A program made the position numbers and the translations under genes. Below are positions 23,039-35,600 of a stretch of 64,000 nt of DNA, piece by piece (positions within the stretch are counted from its first letter, which is position 1; the number at the start of each line of letters is the position of its first letter). This stretch comes from Turnera subulata (lineage: Eukaryota > Streptophyta > Magnoliopsida > Malpighiales > Passifloraceae). A model generated the notes under the pieces. That model was not told where the DNA came from and made no database searches. It saw only the letters and a program-made list of their open reading frames with translations. The stretch covers positions 59,421-123,420 of the forward strand of contig JAKUCV010002362.1 of NCBI GenBank assembly GCA_028386065.3, written 5' to 3'.

Positions 23039-24414
23039 AACTTTTGTAACATTTAATTTTGTTTATTCTGCGTTAAATGAAAAGCTTCCCTCCATAAAAA
23101 AAAATGAAAATCTTCCCAGAATTTAAGAGCTTCCAAAAGAGCCCGTCCGTGTAATTGACTTCAGCTTGAATTGGAATACCATTACTGTTCCATTCAATAT
23201 ATTACTTTTAAAACTTGTACAAGAAAGAGCAAGTTGCGATTTCAATATTTTGACGGAATTCGGTATGTCACATGTTAATGCACAATTGGTGCGGGAGAGC
23301 AAAAGTCCCCTCCTACTCCTAGTACAAATTTATGAGCGTGATTATTCTTCTAACAACAATGTCAGTATGGCACAGGTTCACCATTTAAGCCTATATGATT
23401 GTCCTATGATGATTGACTCCTGACAATGTTTAATTTATGACATATGTACTCATTGCCACAGAATTGTAACTCAAGACTATTAAGGCCTCCGTCAAAAAAA
23501 GACTTTTATAATTAAGGCCGTTTGGATTAAAATGGTCTCCAACTCAAGTCAATAATGACCCTATTGGTTTGGTAATGCAATGATTTATGACACTACTGTT
23601 TGGGGAAACGATTACCTGCTGCTAACTAGGGTTACCATTTCAGCCACTTCAAAAGCTAGTCTTTGGAAGCAAGTATATATAGCAGATTACTACCATAGCG
23701 AAACACAAAAGGTAAATGGATATGTTATAAACGGTAACTATGGTATATATGCGATTCAGTTTCTGAGGGTGACTACAATTAGACCGAAAGAGGCTGACCA
23801 AATTATTGCAGAAGGCTACTGTATTTTCTCTACCAATTCCCAAGATGGATTATTGTTAATAGGCATTAAAAAAATAAACCAAATATCTTCGAGGAGAGCT
23901 TGCCAAGCAAGGCAGGATATCTCATTAATTAATAGTTTTTAAGGACAATACTATACTTCCCTTCAACTAAAACAAACCACATTGAGTTACCTGCCCATAA
24001 AACCGTGGTTTTACCATCAGAGTAGGCAATAAATAAGGAGTGTATATAGAAAAGACAATATCACAATCAAATTTTTCCTAAATAGCAGCACAGTTAGAAA
24101 AGATCACAATAAAGAAAAAGATTTTAGCAAGACAAAGAAAGAATAACACAATATGGGGGGTGTAGCCGCCTTGGTTATTACAAAAGAACACAAGCACACA
24201 CAAAAATCCTCTTCCTCCGAAGAATCTTCTCTTCCTCACAAATCTTACCAACCTCTCTCCTTTCCCCACAATCTATCCATCGATACTTTTATTTGCTCTC
24301 CCAAACTTTTTTTTCTAAAAAACCAGCCTAACAATGGCTGCAGCCATTTGCCCCTAAATCACCCCGAAAGCTTATTAGACACAAAAGAACCCACCTTTCC
24401 CATAATAGGACAGG
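23039..24414. other. intergenic and upstream region of the GATL gene
   Basis: AT-rich, with no recognisable coding region. Small frames at 23166 and 23580 show no family features. The last ~250 bases are C/T-rich and probably hold the GATL promoter and 5' UTR. Confidence 0.45.
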
Positions 24415-25479
24415 ATGGCCTCCTCCACTCTCTGTTTCGTCCTTGGCCTCCTGTCTTTCTTCCTGTCATCCACCGCCGCACCGTCATCGTCATCGTCCTC
24501 CTCCTCCTCCTCCTCCAATGGCAATATCCGCCTTGGAATCATCCGGAAACCTTCCCCCGACGTCCCCGTCTTCAGGGAAGCCCCGGCTTTTCGCAACGGG
24601 GATTCCTGCGGGGCCGACAGGATCCACATTGTTATGACCCTTGATGCCAATTACCTGAGGGGAACCATGGCTGCAGTCTTATCCATCCTACAGCACTCCA
24701 CCTGCCCGGAAAACGTAGAATTCCACTTCCTGTGGGCGCATTACGAGCCCGATGTGATGTCCAATATCAAATCCACCTTCCCTTACCTAAACTTCAAGGT
24801 CTACAGGTTTGACTCTAACCGCGTCAGGGGGAAGATATCCAAGTCCATACGTCAGGCACTAGACCAGCCATTGAACTACGCGAGGATTTACCTTGCAGAT
24901 ATCATCCCATCCGATGTGAAGCGGGTTATATACTTGGACTCGGATCTTGTGGTGGTCGATGATATAGCGAAACTATGGGACGTTGATTTGGAAGACAAGG
25001 TTCTTGCTGCCCCGGAATATTGCCATGCAAATTTCACAAAGTACTTCACAGACTTGTTCTGGGCTGATCCTGCTCTGGCCAGCACATTCAAAGGGAGGAG
25101 GCCATGTTATTTTAACACGGGGGTTATGGTTGTGGATGTGGATAAGTGGAGGCAAGGAGGGTACACGAGGAAAGTTGAGGAGTGGATGGCGGTGCAAAAG
25201 CAGAGGAGGATATACCATCTGGGGTCTTTGCCACCTTTTCTATTGGTTTTGGCGGGGAACATAAAAGGGGTCGATCATAGGTGGAACCAACATGGGTTAG
25301 GGGGTGATAATCTTGAAGGCAAGTGTAGGAGTTTGCACCCTGGGCCTATTAGTTTGCTCCATTGGAGTGGGAAAGGGAAGCCATGGTTGAGGCTCGACTC
25401 GAGGAAGCCATGCATTGTGGATCATCTTTGGGCTCCTTATGATCTCTACCGCTCCTCTGTGCATTTCTTGGAAGAATGA
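24415..25479 (+). CDS. GATL: galacturonosyltransferase-like protein (GATL, GT8)
   Basis: Single-exon gene of 354 residues, the normal GATL size. An N-terminal signal or anchor stretch (residues 1-22) is followed by an 11-Ser run (24-34) coded by a TCC/TCA microsatellite. The GT8 domain has [13 protein letters not shown] near residue 71, the metal-binding DSD at 175-177, CYFNTGVMV and [12 protein letters not shown], and HWSGKGKPW from residue 316. Family knowledge: GATL proteins act in the Golgi or secretory path in pectin and xylan synthesis (PARVUS is GATL1). By remembered sequence this one is nearer the GATL5-7 branch than PARVUS, but I cannot settle the member. The start is the first ATG in frame and gives a proper signal peptide. 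Confidence 0.95.
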   Translation: MASSTLCFVLGLLSFFLSSTAAPSSSSSSSSSSSNGNIRLGIIRKPSPDVPVFREAPAFRNGDSCGADRIHIVMTLDANYLRGTMAAVLSILQHSTCPENVEFHFLWAHYEPDVMSNIKSTFPYLNFKVYRFDSNRVRGKISKSIRQALDQPLNYARIYLADIIPSDVKRVIYLDSDLVVVDDIAKLWDVDLEDKVLAAPEYCHANFTKYFTDLFWADPALASTFKGRRPCYFNTGVMVVDVDKWRQGGYTRKVEEWMAVQKQRRIYHLGSLPPFLLVLAGNIKGVDHRWNQHGLGGDNLEGKCRSLHPGPISLLHWSGKGKPWLRLDSRKPCIVDHLWAPYDLYRSSVHFLEE

Positions 25480-26736
25480 GCAGGAGATGGGTGGGATTTT
25501 GAATTGGAGTTTCTGGAGCCTGGGTTGGTGGTGGAAAGGAATGGAGTAATTAAGAAGGTGACAGTGGTGGTGTAGGAAAATCAAAAAAAAAAAAATTGTA
25601 TAAAAGAAGAAAAATTGAAAAGCAAAAGACCAAAAAAAAGAAAAAAAAAAAGAAGAAAGAGAGAGAGAGAGATAGAGAGGAAGAAGTATTCTTTGAGACT
25701 TTTGGGGTGAGGAAAAACGAGTGTTCTTTCAGAATGTTTCAAATTTTTCTTTTGGTTCACAAAATTTACAAAAAAATTGATCAAAAAGCATTTCATTAAC
25801 TCGTGCATTTCTCTTTCCCATTTTGTCATTTATTTTACGTGTCAGGGGATTCCTTTTTTAAAAAAATAAAAAATTTCTTTGCCAAGCCAAAAAAAGGTCT
25901 GCAGAACGGCGAGATGATTTAATATAAGGACCACCCTTCTTACATTTTACTCAAAAAAATACAGGGATGGAGGAGGCTTGCAGTTACTTTGGTTCTAATC
26001 CTGCTCACTAGAAAAAAAAGGTCTATTACCTGATTCTAGTACAATATATAAGGAAGGCAGCATGAGGAGGTAATTACAAGTCAATTAGGGTTAATGGTTG
26101 TCCTCTGTTGAAAATAGTCAGCTGTTAATCGTATAGGCCTGTAAGATATTTTGATCATGCCCCTCTGCCCAACTTCTCTATATTTTTTTGGACCTGGAAT
26201 CAGCAAAACCATGTAATGTTCATTCTCCTAATTCCTCAAATATAATTTCGGGAATTTCATCCCTTTATTGTAGTCTTTTCTTTTTTTTGCTTTTGTTTCA
26301 TTTGGTTTCCGCTGGTGCTTAATTGGCAGACTAAATCTTCATTACGGGTAAGATTAAATATAACGAATTCAGGGATATGCTATCTAATATCTCTAGACTG
26401 GATTGTATGAGGGGCGTTGCAGGGTCACACTAAAAACTTTAGCCCAGGCCAAATTCCAGGCCAAACCTGAAAGAGAGATCCGACGACATACAATCCTTCT
26501 TGAGAATGAATATATTCCTTCTCTCATCATTTTTCAACAAAAGGCAAAGTGGCTAATCAAATACAGAATTGTCACTTTTCAAAAGAATTCTCATCTAGAC
26601 CATTATTCAACAGCAATTACGAGAGAGGGAGAGAGAGAGAAAAAAAAAAAAAAAGACACACCATTTCGATGATTTCAACGATGGCATGGTACAAATTATA
26701 AGATAATGATTGCCTGCTCTGCCACCACATAGATGA
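25480..26736. other. 3' flank and intergenic
   Basis: A/G-rich low-complexity runs (25588-25685 and (GA)n near 26620-26655) and AT-rich DNA. No gene was found. Confidence 0.5.
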
Positions 26737-27495
26737 TTAAGCCTTTTTTGGTTCCCCTCCACTGTTTAATAAGCCCATGGCCTTCTTCTTCCTCCTGATG
26801 AATGCATCTGATTTTTCATTTATATTCGAAGCCACACTTATGAGATGTCTCGGAAATGAATACTTCACTTTGTCGTCCTCATGATGATCAGCTGCAGGCA
26901 CAGTAGATTTCTCACTTGATACCTGCACATTCTTGCCTTTCTTCTTGGCCCTGTCTTCCTCCCCAACAATATTTGAGCCTTTTCCTTGGGCCAAATTGGG
27001 TTGTCTTTCTTGTGCGCCTTTACTAGTCCTTCTTGGACCAGCTATTTCTGCTGCTTCAGCTGGAATGCTACCCTTAACGCTACCATTCATTTGAACTCCG
27101 GCCTTGCCATCAGGTTGATGATGATGCCTCTTAAGCGGGCCGGATTCTGATAAGGAGATGGGAATATTATAAGGTTGATCACCATCTACTCTAGGCCCAT
27201 CTTTCGATGCTTCGTGGACCGAAGAACCAAGCTGGTCAACCGCAGTCCAGTGCTCCAGTTCTTCTTCATCAGTTTGCTTGAAATGAACTCGAATCTCATG
27301 GCCATTTGTTGAAGAGTCCCCCACGCCATTCCTCCTCAAAGGGACATCTAGTGGCGGCACTTCCTTTGAGCCTTGACGTGCTTCTTGGCCCAAACTTATG
27401 CTCTTTAGGCCACGGCCGACGACGCTATTCATAAACAAGCTGAAGAGCTTCCGGCAGATGCCAAAGCGCTCAAACTGGCCTTCCTTTCTCTGCAT
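26737..27495 (-). CDS. uncharacterised basic, disordered plant protein
   Basis: 252 codons from the first true ATG at 27495; the frame is open a little further upstream but without ATG. The N-terminus (residues 8-30, GQFERFGICRKLFSLFMNSV) is the only hydrophobic part. The middle is hydrophilic, rich in Gly, Ser, Lys and Glu, with a KKKGKN cluster. The C-terminus carries NINEKSDAFIRRKKKAM, a tail I associate with several uncharacterised plant proteins. Function unknown. It is probably a real gene because a long ordered frame with this motif is unlikely by chance. An upstream exon cannot be excluded. Confidence 0.6.
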   Translation of the reverse strand: MQRKEGQFERFGICRKLFSLFMNSVVGRGLKSISLGQEARQGSKEVPPLDVPLRRNGVGDSSTNGHEIRVHFKQTDEEELEHWTAVDQLGSSVHEASKDGPRVDGDQPYNIPISLSESGPLKRHHHQPDGKAGVQMNGSVKGSIPAEAAEIAGPRRTSKGAQERQPNLAQGKGSNIVGEEDRAKKKGKNVQVSSEKSTVPAADHHEDDKVKYSFPRHLISVASNINEKSDAFIRRKKKAMGLLNSGGEPKKA

Positions 27496-27540
27496 GTTTT
27501 GTGCCAAAAATAATACTGCAGAGGCCAGAGAATTTAACAA

Positions 27541-28578
27541 GTTTGGTTATAGGGCCGAAGTGACGGGGACTTTGGTGGATTTATCCGAGCAATTGGTTAG
27601 AAGCACATAGTATTATTCTAGCCTTGGGGATTGGGGTAAGAAAAAGAAAGAACCTGAATTTGATGAAACCCTTTCTTTTTTTTTTCTATTTTTTCTATTT
27701 TTTAACTTAAAAGAGGTTGCATTTCTCTCCTTACATAGGAAGATAGAGCAAATAACAAGAATTTCATAGGCAAAGCCTGGTTGGTACCCAGCATTGCAAA
27801 AGTGAGATGGAATCCTACCTTTGCTTGAAGTTATCTTATATTCCCAAAATCCGAACAGCAAGGATCACCCCGAAACCTATAGTCTACTTGTGGGCCAGTT
27901 AAACTATGGTGGGGGACTGGGGGCATATTATTATACACAATCTTCTTATTTTTGTCTTTGCTTTTTTTTTGTCAGAAACAAATAAACTTATCATTAAATA
28001 GAAACAAAGAGTACAAGCTTGGACATGAACAACAGTTTGAAACCAGCCTATCAAATAAGAGTCCAATTATAAGAGTAAAAGGAAAACAACAACATATAAT
28101 ATAAACGGAAAAGTTAACAAAGTTAAGCCGATAATTATCTTCTACGGAACAGATCTGCAGGAAATTAGTAGTGATGGGTGTGGTCACAAAAGCCACGGAG
28201 GGGAATAAGATAGTGCTCTTCGCGATGAAGGGTCCTGTGAAAGACAGGATGCACCATCTAAACAACTCTCGAACCAAAAAGTTAATCCCATAGGCTGAAC
28301 CCGACGGCACTTTGAATCAACGCTAATGGCCTTTGCGGAGAGAGTCCACCAGCAGAAGCCTGAAACAACGGGTTGAAGGAAACTCGAGAGCTTCCACCCG
28401 CGTACTAAATCTTCACCATACTGCTTCGCCTCGCCTTCCACTTGATGTAAATCCTCGGTGCAAGAGATGCTCGAGTGCGAATCTTGCGTCCATGACTTAC
28501 ATACCGAGAAGCTTGGCTTTGCCCATGGGAAGAACAAAAGAATCTTACAAGGAGAGCTAAATTTATTCTCGTACTAGG
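27541..28578. other. intergenic, no gene found
   Basis: Low-complexity T-runs and unremarkable DNA. Short frames on both strands near 28000-28560 show no recognisable protein features. Confidence 0.45.
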
Positions 28579-28580
28579 TA

Positions 28581-28859
28581 CTCCCTCCATTTCATATTAA
28601 TTGTCGTTTAAGGTTTTGACACAAAGATTAAGAAATCACTCATTAACTTTGATTCTAGTAAAAAGTATGATAAAAAGACTAAATAAATTAACCCTTTCAT
28701 TAATTGTTTGTTTTTTCAATATTACTTATCTTTTTAGGTCCTATCACTAGGGGTAAATAGGAAAAAAGAAATCTGACATGCATTAGATATATCAATGCCT
28801 CAATTAATTTGAAACAAACAACAATTCTTAGAACGACAATTAAAATGAAACGGAGGGAG
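28581..28859. mobile_element. Stowaway-type MITE
   Basis: 279 bases with ends CTCCCTCCATTTCATATTAA and the inverted TTAAAATGAAACGGAGGGAG, flanked by TA on each side (28579-28580, 28860-28861). The CTCCCTCC terminus and TA target are the Stowaway (Tc1/mariner) signature. No coding region. Confidence 0.92.
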
Positions 28860-28861
28860 TA

Positions 28862-29322
28862 ACATATATACTCGAAGCAGAATAATATGGTCTCTCTTTG
28901 TTGTATACTATACACTCCATTCAAAAACACATAAAGGCGATAGCCGCATAAAGAACAGAACATATTTACCCAAGTACTGAGTGGCGTTTGTACAATACTA
29001 AAGGTGAGGTCGGTCACCACAAAATGCAATCGATCGATATCACACCAAACATATCACACAACCCAAGTCCATTAAAGTGCAGCCCACTGCCCTAAGCCCG
29101 TTAAAGGTTATTATTATAACAACCCAACAAATCACCGACATTGGGTTAAGTGTTCAACCGGTTCAACGTCAAACCGGTGAGAAATTGACCACTCAACATC
29201 TGGTGCGCAGTTTACTCTTCCCATCTCTTGCTTGCTTCGCTTCTCTACTCCATATTCCCTCCAGGACACACACACATATCCATTTTCTCCTACTTTTCCA
29301 AAAGTTTCCATCTTTTTAACAA
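28862..29322 (+). other. upstream region of the BSD gene
   Basis: Intergenic, then a C/T-rich stretch from about 29215 that is probably the 5' UTR. No clear TATA box could be assigned. Confidence 0.4.
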
Positions 29323-30660
29323 ATGGATTTCTTCAAATCAGTATTCGCAGACGAGCCCGAACGCGAGTCCAGATCCCCCTCTACCGAATCCGAACCCGAT
29401 GACCAGGATCCAGCCTCCTCATCAGAGCAGCAACCAAATCCAGAGCCGACCGAAGCAGCTCCCGCCGGAGCCTGGAGCTTCGGCGGTCTAATCCGAACCC
29501 TAACCACCAAATCCGAATCCGTGATCGAAACCTACCGGCGAGACCTCCAGGAATTCGGGTCGGGTCTCAAGAAAGAGATCGAAGTCGCCCAGGGATCGCT
29601 CGGGAACGTGAGCCACGCCATCGACGAGCTCGGGAGCTCCGTCTTGAAAGGCACGGCCCAGATCATCTCCCACGGGAAGGAGGCGATCCTGGCCGCCGAT
29701 CAGGAATCCGATTCGTCCGATAATAACGCCGCCAGCACCCAGCGGAGCTTGGGTTCGAAGCAGTACAGCCGTTTCGAGGCTCAGGTGCGCGTGATCCAGG
29801 GGGATCCGGCGACGTATTGCGACGAGGCGGAGGATGTGGAGGATTACAGGAAGTGGAAGTCGGGGTTTGTGGTGGAGAGCAGGGAGGAGCTAGAGAGGTT
29901 GTTGGCGGAGAATGGCGCGATGGAGAGCGTGTACGAGAAGGTTGTTCCGGGGAATGTTGATGAGGAGACGTTTTGGTGTAGGTATTTCTATAAGGTTTAT
30001 AAGCTCAAGCAAGCCGAGGAGGTGAGGGCTAGTCTTGTGAAGCGAGCCATTTCGAGTGAAGATGAGGACCTGAGCTGGGATGTAGACGATGATGAGGGGG
30101 AGGATGAGAGTAAAGAGAAGGAAAAAGAAAAGGAGAAAAAGGAGGAGGAGAAGGAGAAAGAGGTGGTGGGTAGTGTGGATTCTAGTGAAGAGTCCAAGCA
30201 AAATGTAAAGAATAGTGAAAGCGAGGAGAAGGGTGGGAGTGAGAGTGGACAAATTGGTGATGCGAAGGGAGAGGAGGAAGTGAAGAGAGTTGAGGAATCG
30301 AGCTGTGGAAACAATGCAGTGGATGAGAAGGTGGGTTTGGAGAAGAATGAGGGAGAAGGCAAGGTTGTGTCAAAGTTGGATGGGAAAGTGGGTGGGGAAG
30401 GGAAAGGGGATAATGGAGGGTCGAGTAAAGATAGTGAATTTTCGGTTGTTTCGAGCCGTTCCGCTAGTCCGGAGGTGGAGGAAGAGGAGGATCTTGGGTG
30501 GGATGAGATTGAGGATTTGAGTAGTATTGATGAGAAGAAAGTGAGTCACAGTGGTGGAAGTCCAAACAAGGTGGATTTACGGAAGCGGCTGAGTGCCGCA
30601 GAGGAAGAGGAGGATTTGAGCTGGGATATTGAGGATGATGACGAGCCAGTTAAGTCTTAA
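29323..30660 (+). CDS. BSD-domain protein
   Basis: Single exon, 445 residues. The N-terminus starts MDFFKSVFADEPE and has a conserved GAWSFGGLIRTL segment (about 48-59) plus an amphipathic stretch. The BSD domain spans about residues 150-235 (RFEAQVRVIQGDPATYC, DVEDYRKWKSGF) and has the hallmark Phe-Trp pair at 217-218 (ETFWCRYFYK). The tail (245-445) is very acidic with EKEK runs and two copies of a D-LSWD motif at about 248 and 434. Family knowledge: BSD domains occur in TFIIH p62, synapse-associated SYAP1 and DOS2-like proteins. This architecture is of the SYAP1/DOS2 plant type, whose role is poorly known. Start is the first ATG. Confidence 0.9.
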   Translation: MDFFKSVFADEPERESRSPSTESEPDDQDPASSSEQQPNPEPTEAAPAGAWSFGGLIRTLTTKSESVIETYRRDLQEFGSGLKKEIEVAQGSLGNVSHAIDELGSSVLKGTAQIISHGKEAILAADQESDSSDNNAASTQRSLGSKQYSRFEAQVRVIQGDPATYCDEAEDVEDYRKWKSGFVVESREELERLLAENGAMESVYEKVVPGNVDEETFWCRYFYKVYKLKQAEEVRASLVKRAISSEDEDLSWDVDDDEGEDESKEKEKEKEKKEEEKEKEVVGSVDSSEESKQNVKNSESEEKGGSESGQIGDAKGEEEVKRVEESSCGNNAVDEKVGLEKNEGEGKVVSKLDGKVGGEGKGDNGGSSKDSEFSVVSSRSASPEVEEEEDLGWDEIEDLSSIDEKKVSHSGGSPNKVDLRKRLSAAEEEEDLSWDIEDDDEPVKS

Positions 30661-32649
30661 AGGTAGTTAACATGAAGTACGAGCATTTGTTCTGGGAACA
30701 TTTTATGTGTTTGCTGCTCCTCTTCCAAGCTTGTTTATGCGAAGCATTATATTGGTCGAGGAATATGATTTTTCTTCTTTATTCTTCTTTGGTCGTTTAA
30801 AGTTCAATTTGCATATATTGTCTGTGATTATATGTATCTTAATCCTAAAGTTGAAGGTACCATGTTTATGGTAGTGCATTACGTTTTGGCCACATTTCCT
30901 GTATAGAGTATGAATCCTTCAAAACAGTGTCCTTGCTTTTAGTATTGAACTTGCGCTGCTGCAGCCATAACAACCTTTGGCATTTGCATTTCTTAGTCAT
31001 TCTCGACACTGGCTGCTTCTGGTGCCACTCGTTTGTGGCTTGGTTCATAATATGATTTGCAAATATGTGAATGATGACAGGAAATTTGTTATTCCAGGTC
31101 ATGGTCAAACAACCATTTAGTGGAAGCGTTAGGGGAAGCTATTTCCATTTATTAACGTCAAACTTATCGTAATTCCTTCCCGCTCTCTCCTCTTATTCTG
31201 TTTACATACGAAGAATATTTATGTGCTGCTGGAAACAGAACTTCTGAAATCAAATCATTGTTGCAAATCTACCAATACTGGCAATGAGAAGTTGATTGAT
31301 GCCCTGAGGATGAACTACCCAGCCTACACCTTCAATTCTGCTCAAGTTTTCTTGGTTATACAATACTAGCTACCGTTAGTGGCTTCCCTGGGAGAGAAAA
31401 GGATGTGAGGATGGACTCACTCCACTGGCGAAAACAAATTCCATTGCTCACGGATAACTGTGCTTCCGGATGGGCAGGAGTACAGCCAGGGAGAATGATG
31501 GGAGATGGTTTCAGTTGTATAATAATAGCAGACATTCATTATAAGCACTAATGACCGTAAAGTCTTTTACTCTCCACTCTATTTAAACTGTTATAATCGT
31601 TACTCAATGCGACCTCCAATCAGAAGTTTGGCATAACAATTCTAGGAGACATTCGTTAGGATGCATTGAAAGTGGCTGCACGTGATTGAAAAGAAATCGT
31701 TGCAATCTCTATTCATTTTCTCTCGTCTTCATTGCAGTCTATTATGGCATCCACGAAATTGACTGCCATATTGTTTTGATCCTGGCAATTAAATGGACTG
31801 TGAGGTGATCAAAATTTGACAACACAAAGATGCGCTTGGCCAGACGTTTCCTGTGGGGACCAAAACGTTGACAGAAGGATGCTGATTGGTCTTGGTTAAA
31901 TTCCTTTTACTCCGAGACCTAATCAGAATATAGAACTTTCTGCCCACATCCTAAGGGTTCCAGCAATTGACTTTAAACTATGGGGTGACCAAGGAATTGA
32001 AGCGGCGCAGAATGGTAAAACTTCGAGTCCTTGTTTGCGACCATAGTAAAACTTCTTCCAAGGGAATTATCTAAAACATGTGATAGATAGTGATTGCAGC
32101 TTCGAAACGTTTCCGCCAAACATGTGATAGTGATTGCAGCTTGGTACGTTTTTGTTCACCCCATAGACAGGATAGTTATAAGTTTATTACAACGTTCAGG
32201 CAGTAGAATCACTGGTGGAAGAATGATCCAAGAGTTTCAGTTGGAATTTCTCCAAGCCTGCAACCTTAGGAATCCATACCATCAGTAAGAATAATAACAA
32301 AATCCAGCAAGAATGCAAATGATCTGTCTATAAGAAAGATTAAATATAATAACCTTAGTTAATACAAAATTCTGCCCTCTACGTTCTAATTCACACACTC
32401 CTCAAACTTGAAGAACAACTACCCTAGAGCCTTACACGATTGACACCAAAGAAAACTGTGCTTACCAACCACTAAAACCTAATCTTACTGAAGAGAGAAG
32501 ACATCAGTTGAAACAAGTTTTAACTCTAGCAGCACTTGGGCCTTGTTTGTACAATTGAGAGCTCCTTAAGAGCAGGTGCATGTGCTTGACGCCTGCGATT
32601 CCATTTGTCCAGCCTCAGCCCCCACGGCTGCCTCAGGCTAACTTCACAC
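30661..32649. other. 3' flanks of two convergent genes
   Basis: The BSD gene (+) and the ALKBH10B-type gene (-) converge here. A ~38-base imperfect repeat (CAAACATGTGATAG...TGATTGCAGCTT) occurs twice at 32075-32142. Nothing coding was recognised. Confidence 0.5.
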
Positions 32650-35600
32650 CTATTTTCCTTCAACGTTGATGACTTTCTCAGCAGCAGAATCAGCTGCATG
32701 TGTTTCCACCGGAGCATTCAGAGCAAGGAGGCGTCCTTTTTGGGCACGAGGTGGCAGATGCTTTGCAGGTTTTCTTGATCCTACAGCCCAGGGCAGAAAA
32801 ACTCCTGTACCACCACGGGGCATTCTTTTGGGACTCAACACCAAAGGACGCACTGGAGCTAGCATCACCACTGGCGTACGGACAACTCCCCAGTTAGGTA
32901 TTGCCTCGATTGTCTCATAGCCATTCGGAGCTCCATTCGGGATTGGATATGGGCTTGGGATTGCAGGTTGCCACAAAGTCATGGCACCAGCCATGGGACT
33001 AGTCGGAGGTGATTGTACTTGAGTGGACTCTGGGCGCACCCTGAAGAATGTGATGCTGATCCTTTTGTTGGAAGATGGACACATGGCGTGCCCAGCCATG
33101 TCAGCGCTATTTCCCCTCATAACTAATATAGACCTGCAAGATTTTTTAAGCTGGTGAAAATCAAAGTGGTCTATTATTGACAGCCATCCAGTAGTGCATG
33201 GTTCTCTTGTCTAATGCAGCAAACACAATCATGTGCGATTTACATGTGTTGTCCACAAAATTTGAAGATAAAGGCGACACACTACTTCAAGGAAGAGATC
33301 ATATTTTTCTTTGGGATATGCATGCAGTGAAGAACATATCCATACTTTTAGGCATACTACTCTTTCTGTGACCCTGGTCAGAGGACAACGCGTGTTTCTA
33401 ACTTTTAAATCATGTCCACCCCTGAAACTTAGTTATGATAGGCAACTCAGTCTAGAATGAGAAGGTTCAAAGGTCTAATTCATGAGCTGTGAGACAGCTC
33501 ATCAAGACTAGAAGGCCAAATTGAACTAGAAGCGTGTTAACTTGACTGGACAAGTCACTATATCAGGCTAGGAAAAATGCAATTACCAGAAAAACAGGTG
33601 CACATCAAAGTTGTTTATAAATTTATGATTCATGCATCCCTGAATTTCTTTAGGTTTTCTTAGTTTCAGCATCACAAGCACACTAGATAATTTGCTCTCT
33701 AACGGACAAGTAAATATACATTAAGAACAAGTTTGGATGGATACCCTTCTTTCAGTGAAAGCATGAGTGAACCTCTGTAGTTCCCTTCATTATCACTCAC
33801 AAGCACACGTCCAAAAGCCATTGTTGATTCAGAGAGGACAAGAGTAGAGATTGGTTGCTCCAAATGGGGTGGCTTCAAAAATGGTTGAGAATATTCCTCC
33901 TGCATAAAAAGTATGCACATATGATTCCCACGTCCCTCTAACAAAATAAAAACTGAAAGTCTAAAACCAAGAATTAGAAAAGAAAGAAGAAGAGAGGTTT
34001 TCAAATTACACACAAAATATGCTTTATTTGAAGAATTGTAACTGAGAATCTGATGCTCCAGTAGAATGTTGACCTACCTGGTCGAAGAAATGGATGATAC
34101 AACCGTTTGGTTTTTTGTATTCTGGTATCAGTTGCCACTGAACTAGGTGATCAATGACTCCTTGAAGAAGAGCTGGAATTGGTTCTATGTTACCTAACAA
34201 CAACAAAACCCAATTATGAAGCTGCCGCATGATATGTGAGCCGGCACAAGTTGGGAGAACCATATTCAAAAACAAAAACTTTTAGAAAAAGAGGAAGCAT
34301 GAAGGACCATTTTCCGGAACTATGAAGAGGTTTCAGTTTAAAACTGTTCAGGAAAGATATATCATACTTGACTTTTGGTCAGCAGCTTCATCTTTTATGT
34401 GGCCAAAAATTGGGACTCCGAACTGAATTAGCTCTCTCCTGTTTCCCTTCATCTGCTTGTTGAATAAAATGTATGTCTCGCCTATTTCAAAGATTAAGAA
34501 GATACAGTTAGCATTTTTATTTTTACATCCATGAAACGGGAAGAAATTGCTAAAAAATAGTCTTCCTTCCTATATCTGAAGAAAACAACAATTAGCAGCC
34601 AGTATTGAAGAGAAGATAGAAAATGATGGCAAATGTTATTAAAGAATCTAGAAGACGGTAGCAGCACGAAACTCGCTGTCCTAGAAACAATTCTGACACT
34701 ATACTTTCAAAACCCAGTGAAGAATAAGAACAATAGAAGTAAAATTGACGTGGAATGAAGTAAGAAACGTCTGTTTTCTTTCAGAAACAGTGAGATCTAA
34801 TTCTCAAATGCAAGGAACCCAAAGTATATGAGCACTTTAAAAATCTAGTCTCCAAAACTTGTGATAAGGAGTGCCTAACTGTAAATAAATTTGGAGGACA
34901 CCAAATACAACTGTTTCAAAACTGAATGCTCCTTATAATTTGAACATACAGGGTAAACAACGGCCTGGATATTTTGATTGAAGCTAAAACAGGACTTTTC
35001 CAATTTCATCTCTAAAAACATCAGGTTAGACTAAGAATCTAGAACCAAAGCAGGAATGATGATAGAAGCAATGCAAAAGGAAAAATCACCTGAGAGTTCA
35101 CCATTCTGGCCAGCTACTTGGAGTTCGTTCACGAAATCAGTCAACTTAGAGAGTTCAGAATCAGTGAATACATCCTCATACAACTTTAAACCTTTCACAA
35201 CATTCACCTGCCAGTTTTAATATCTCTCAATCAATAACAGCCGGCCGCAATTTTTTTTAATAGCTATGCTATTGGGATGGCAACTCTGAAAATTTCCATC
35301 TTCTCTAAGGAAAGAATGTTTTAAAATTTCGAAAGAAAGAACTCGCCGTATGTCCTTTCATTTGCTCCTTAGCTGTGAAACCTTTTGTCAACTTGATTTG
35401 ATTAGGACGCTCATTGCATTCTTCATGGTTGGAACAGATATCAATATCCTCACTGTTAGGCCGCACTTCATGAGATCCTGTATTCCCAGCAGAAGACATG
35501 AAACGGCACCAAATTAAGATGTCAGCTATAATGATGAATCAAAATAACAAACAAAATTCAAGCGACAGGAACTGTGCCTATCCATTGAAGTATCAACATT

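Noticed and set aside
23580..23942. 120-codon ORF
   Set aside because: No recognisable domain; compositionally like its AT-rich surroundings.
32094..32288. Short ORF between the two convergent genes
   Set aside because: Overlaps a small direct repeat and shows no conserved motif.
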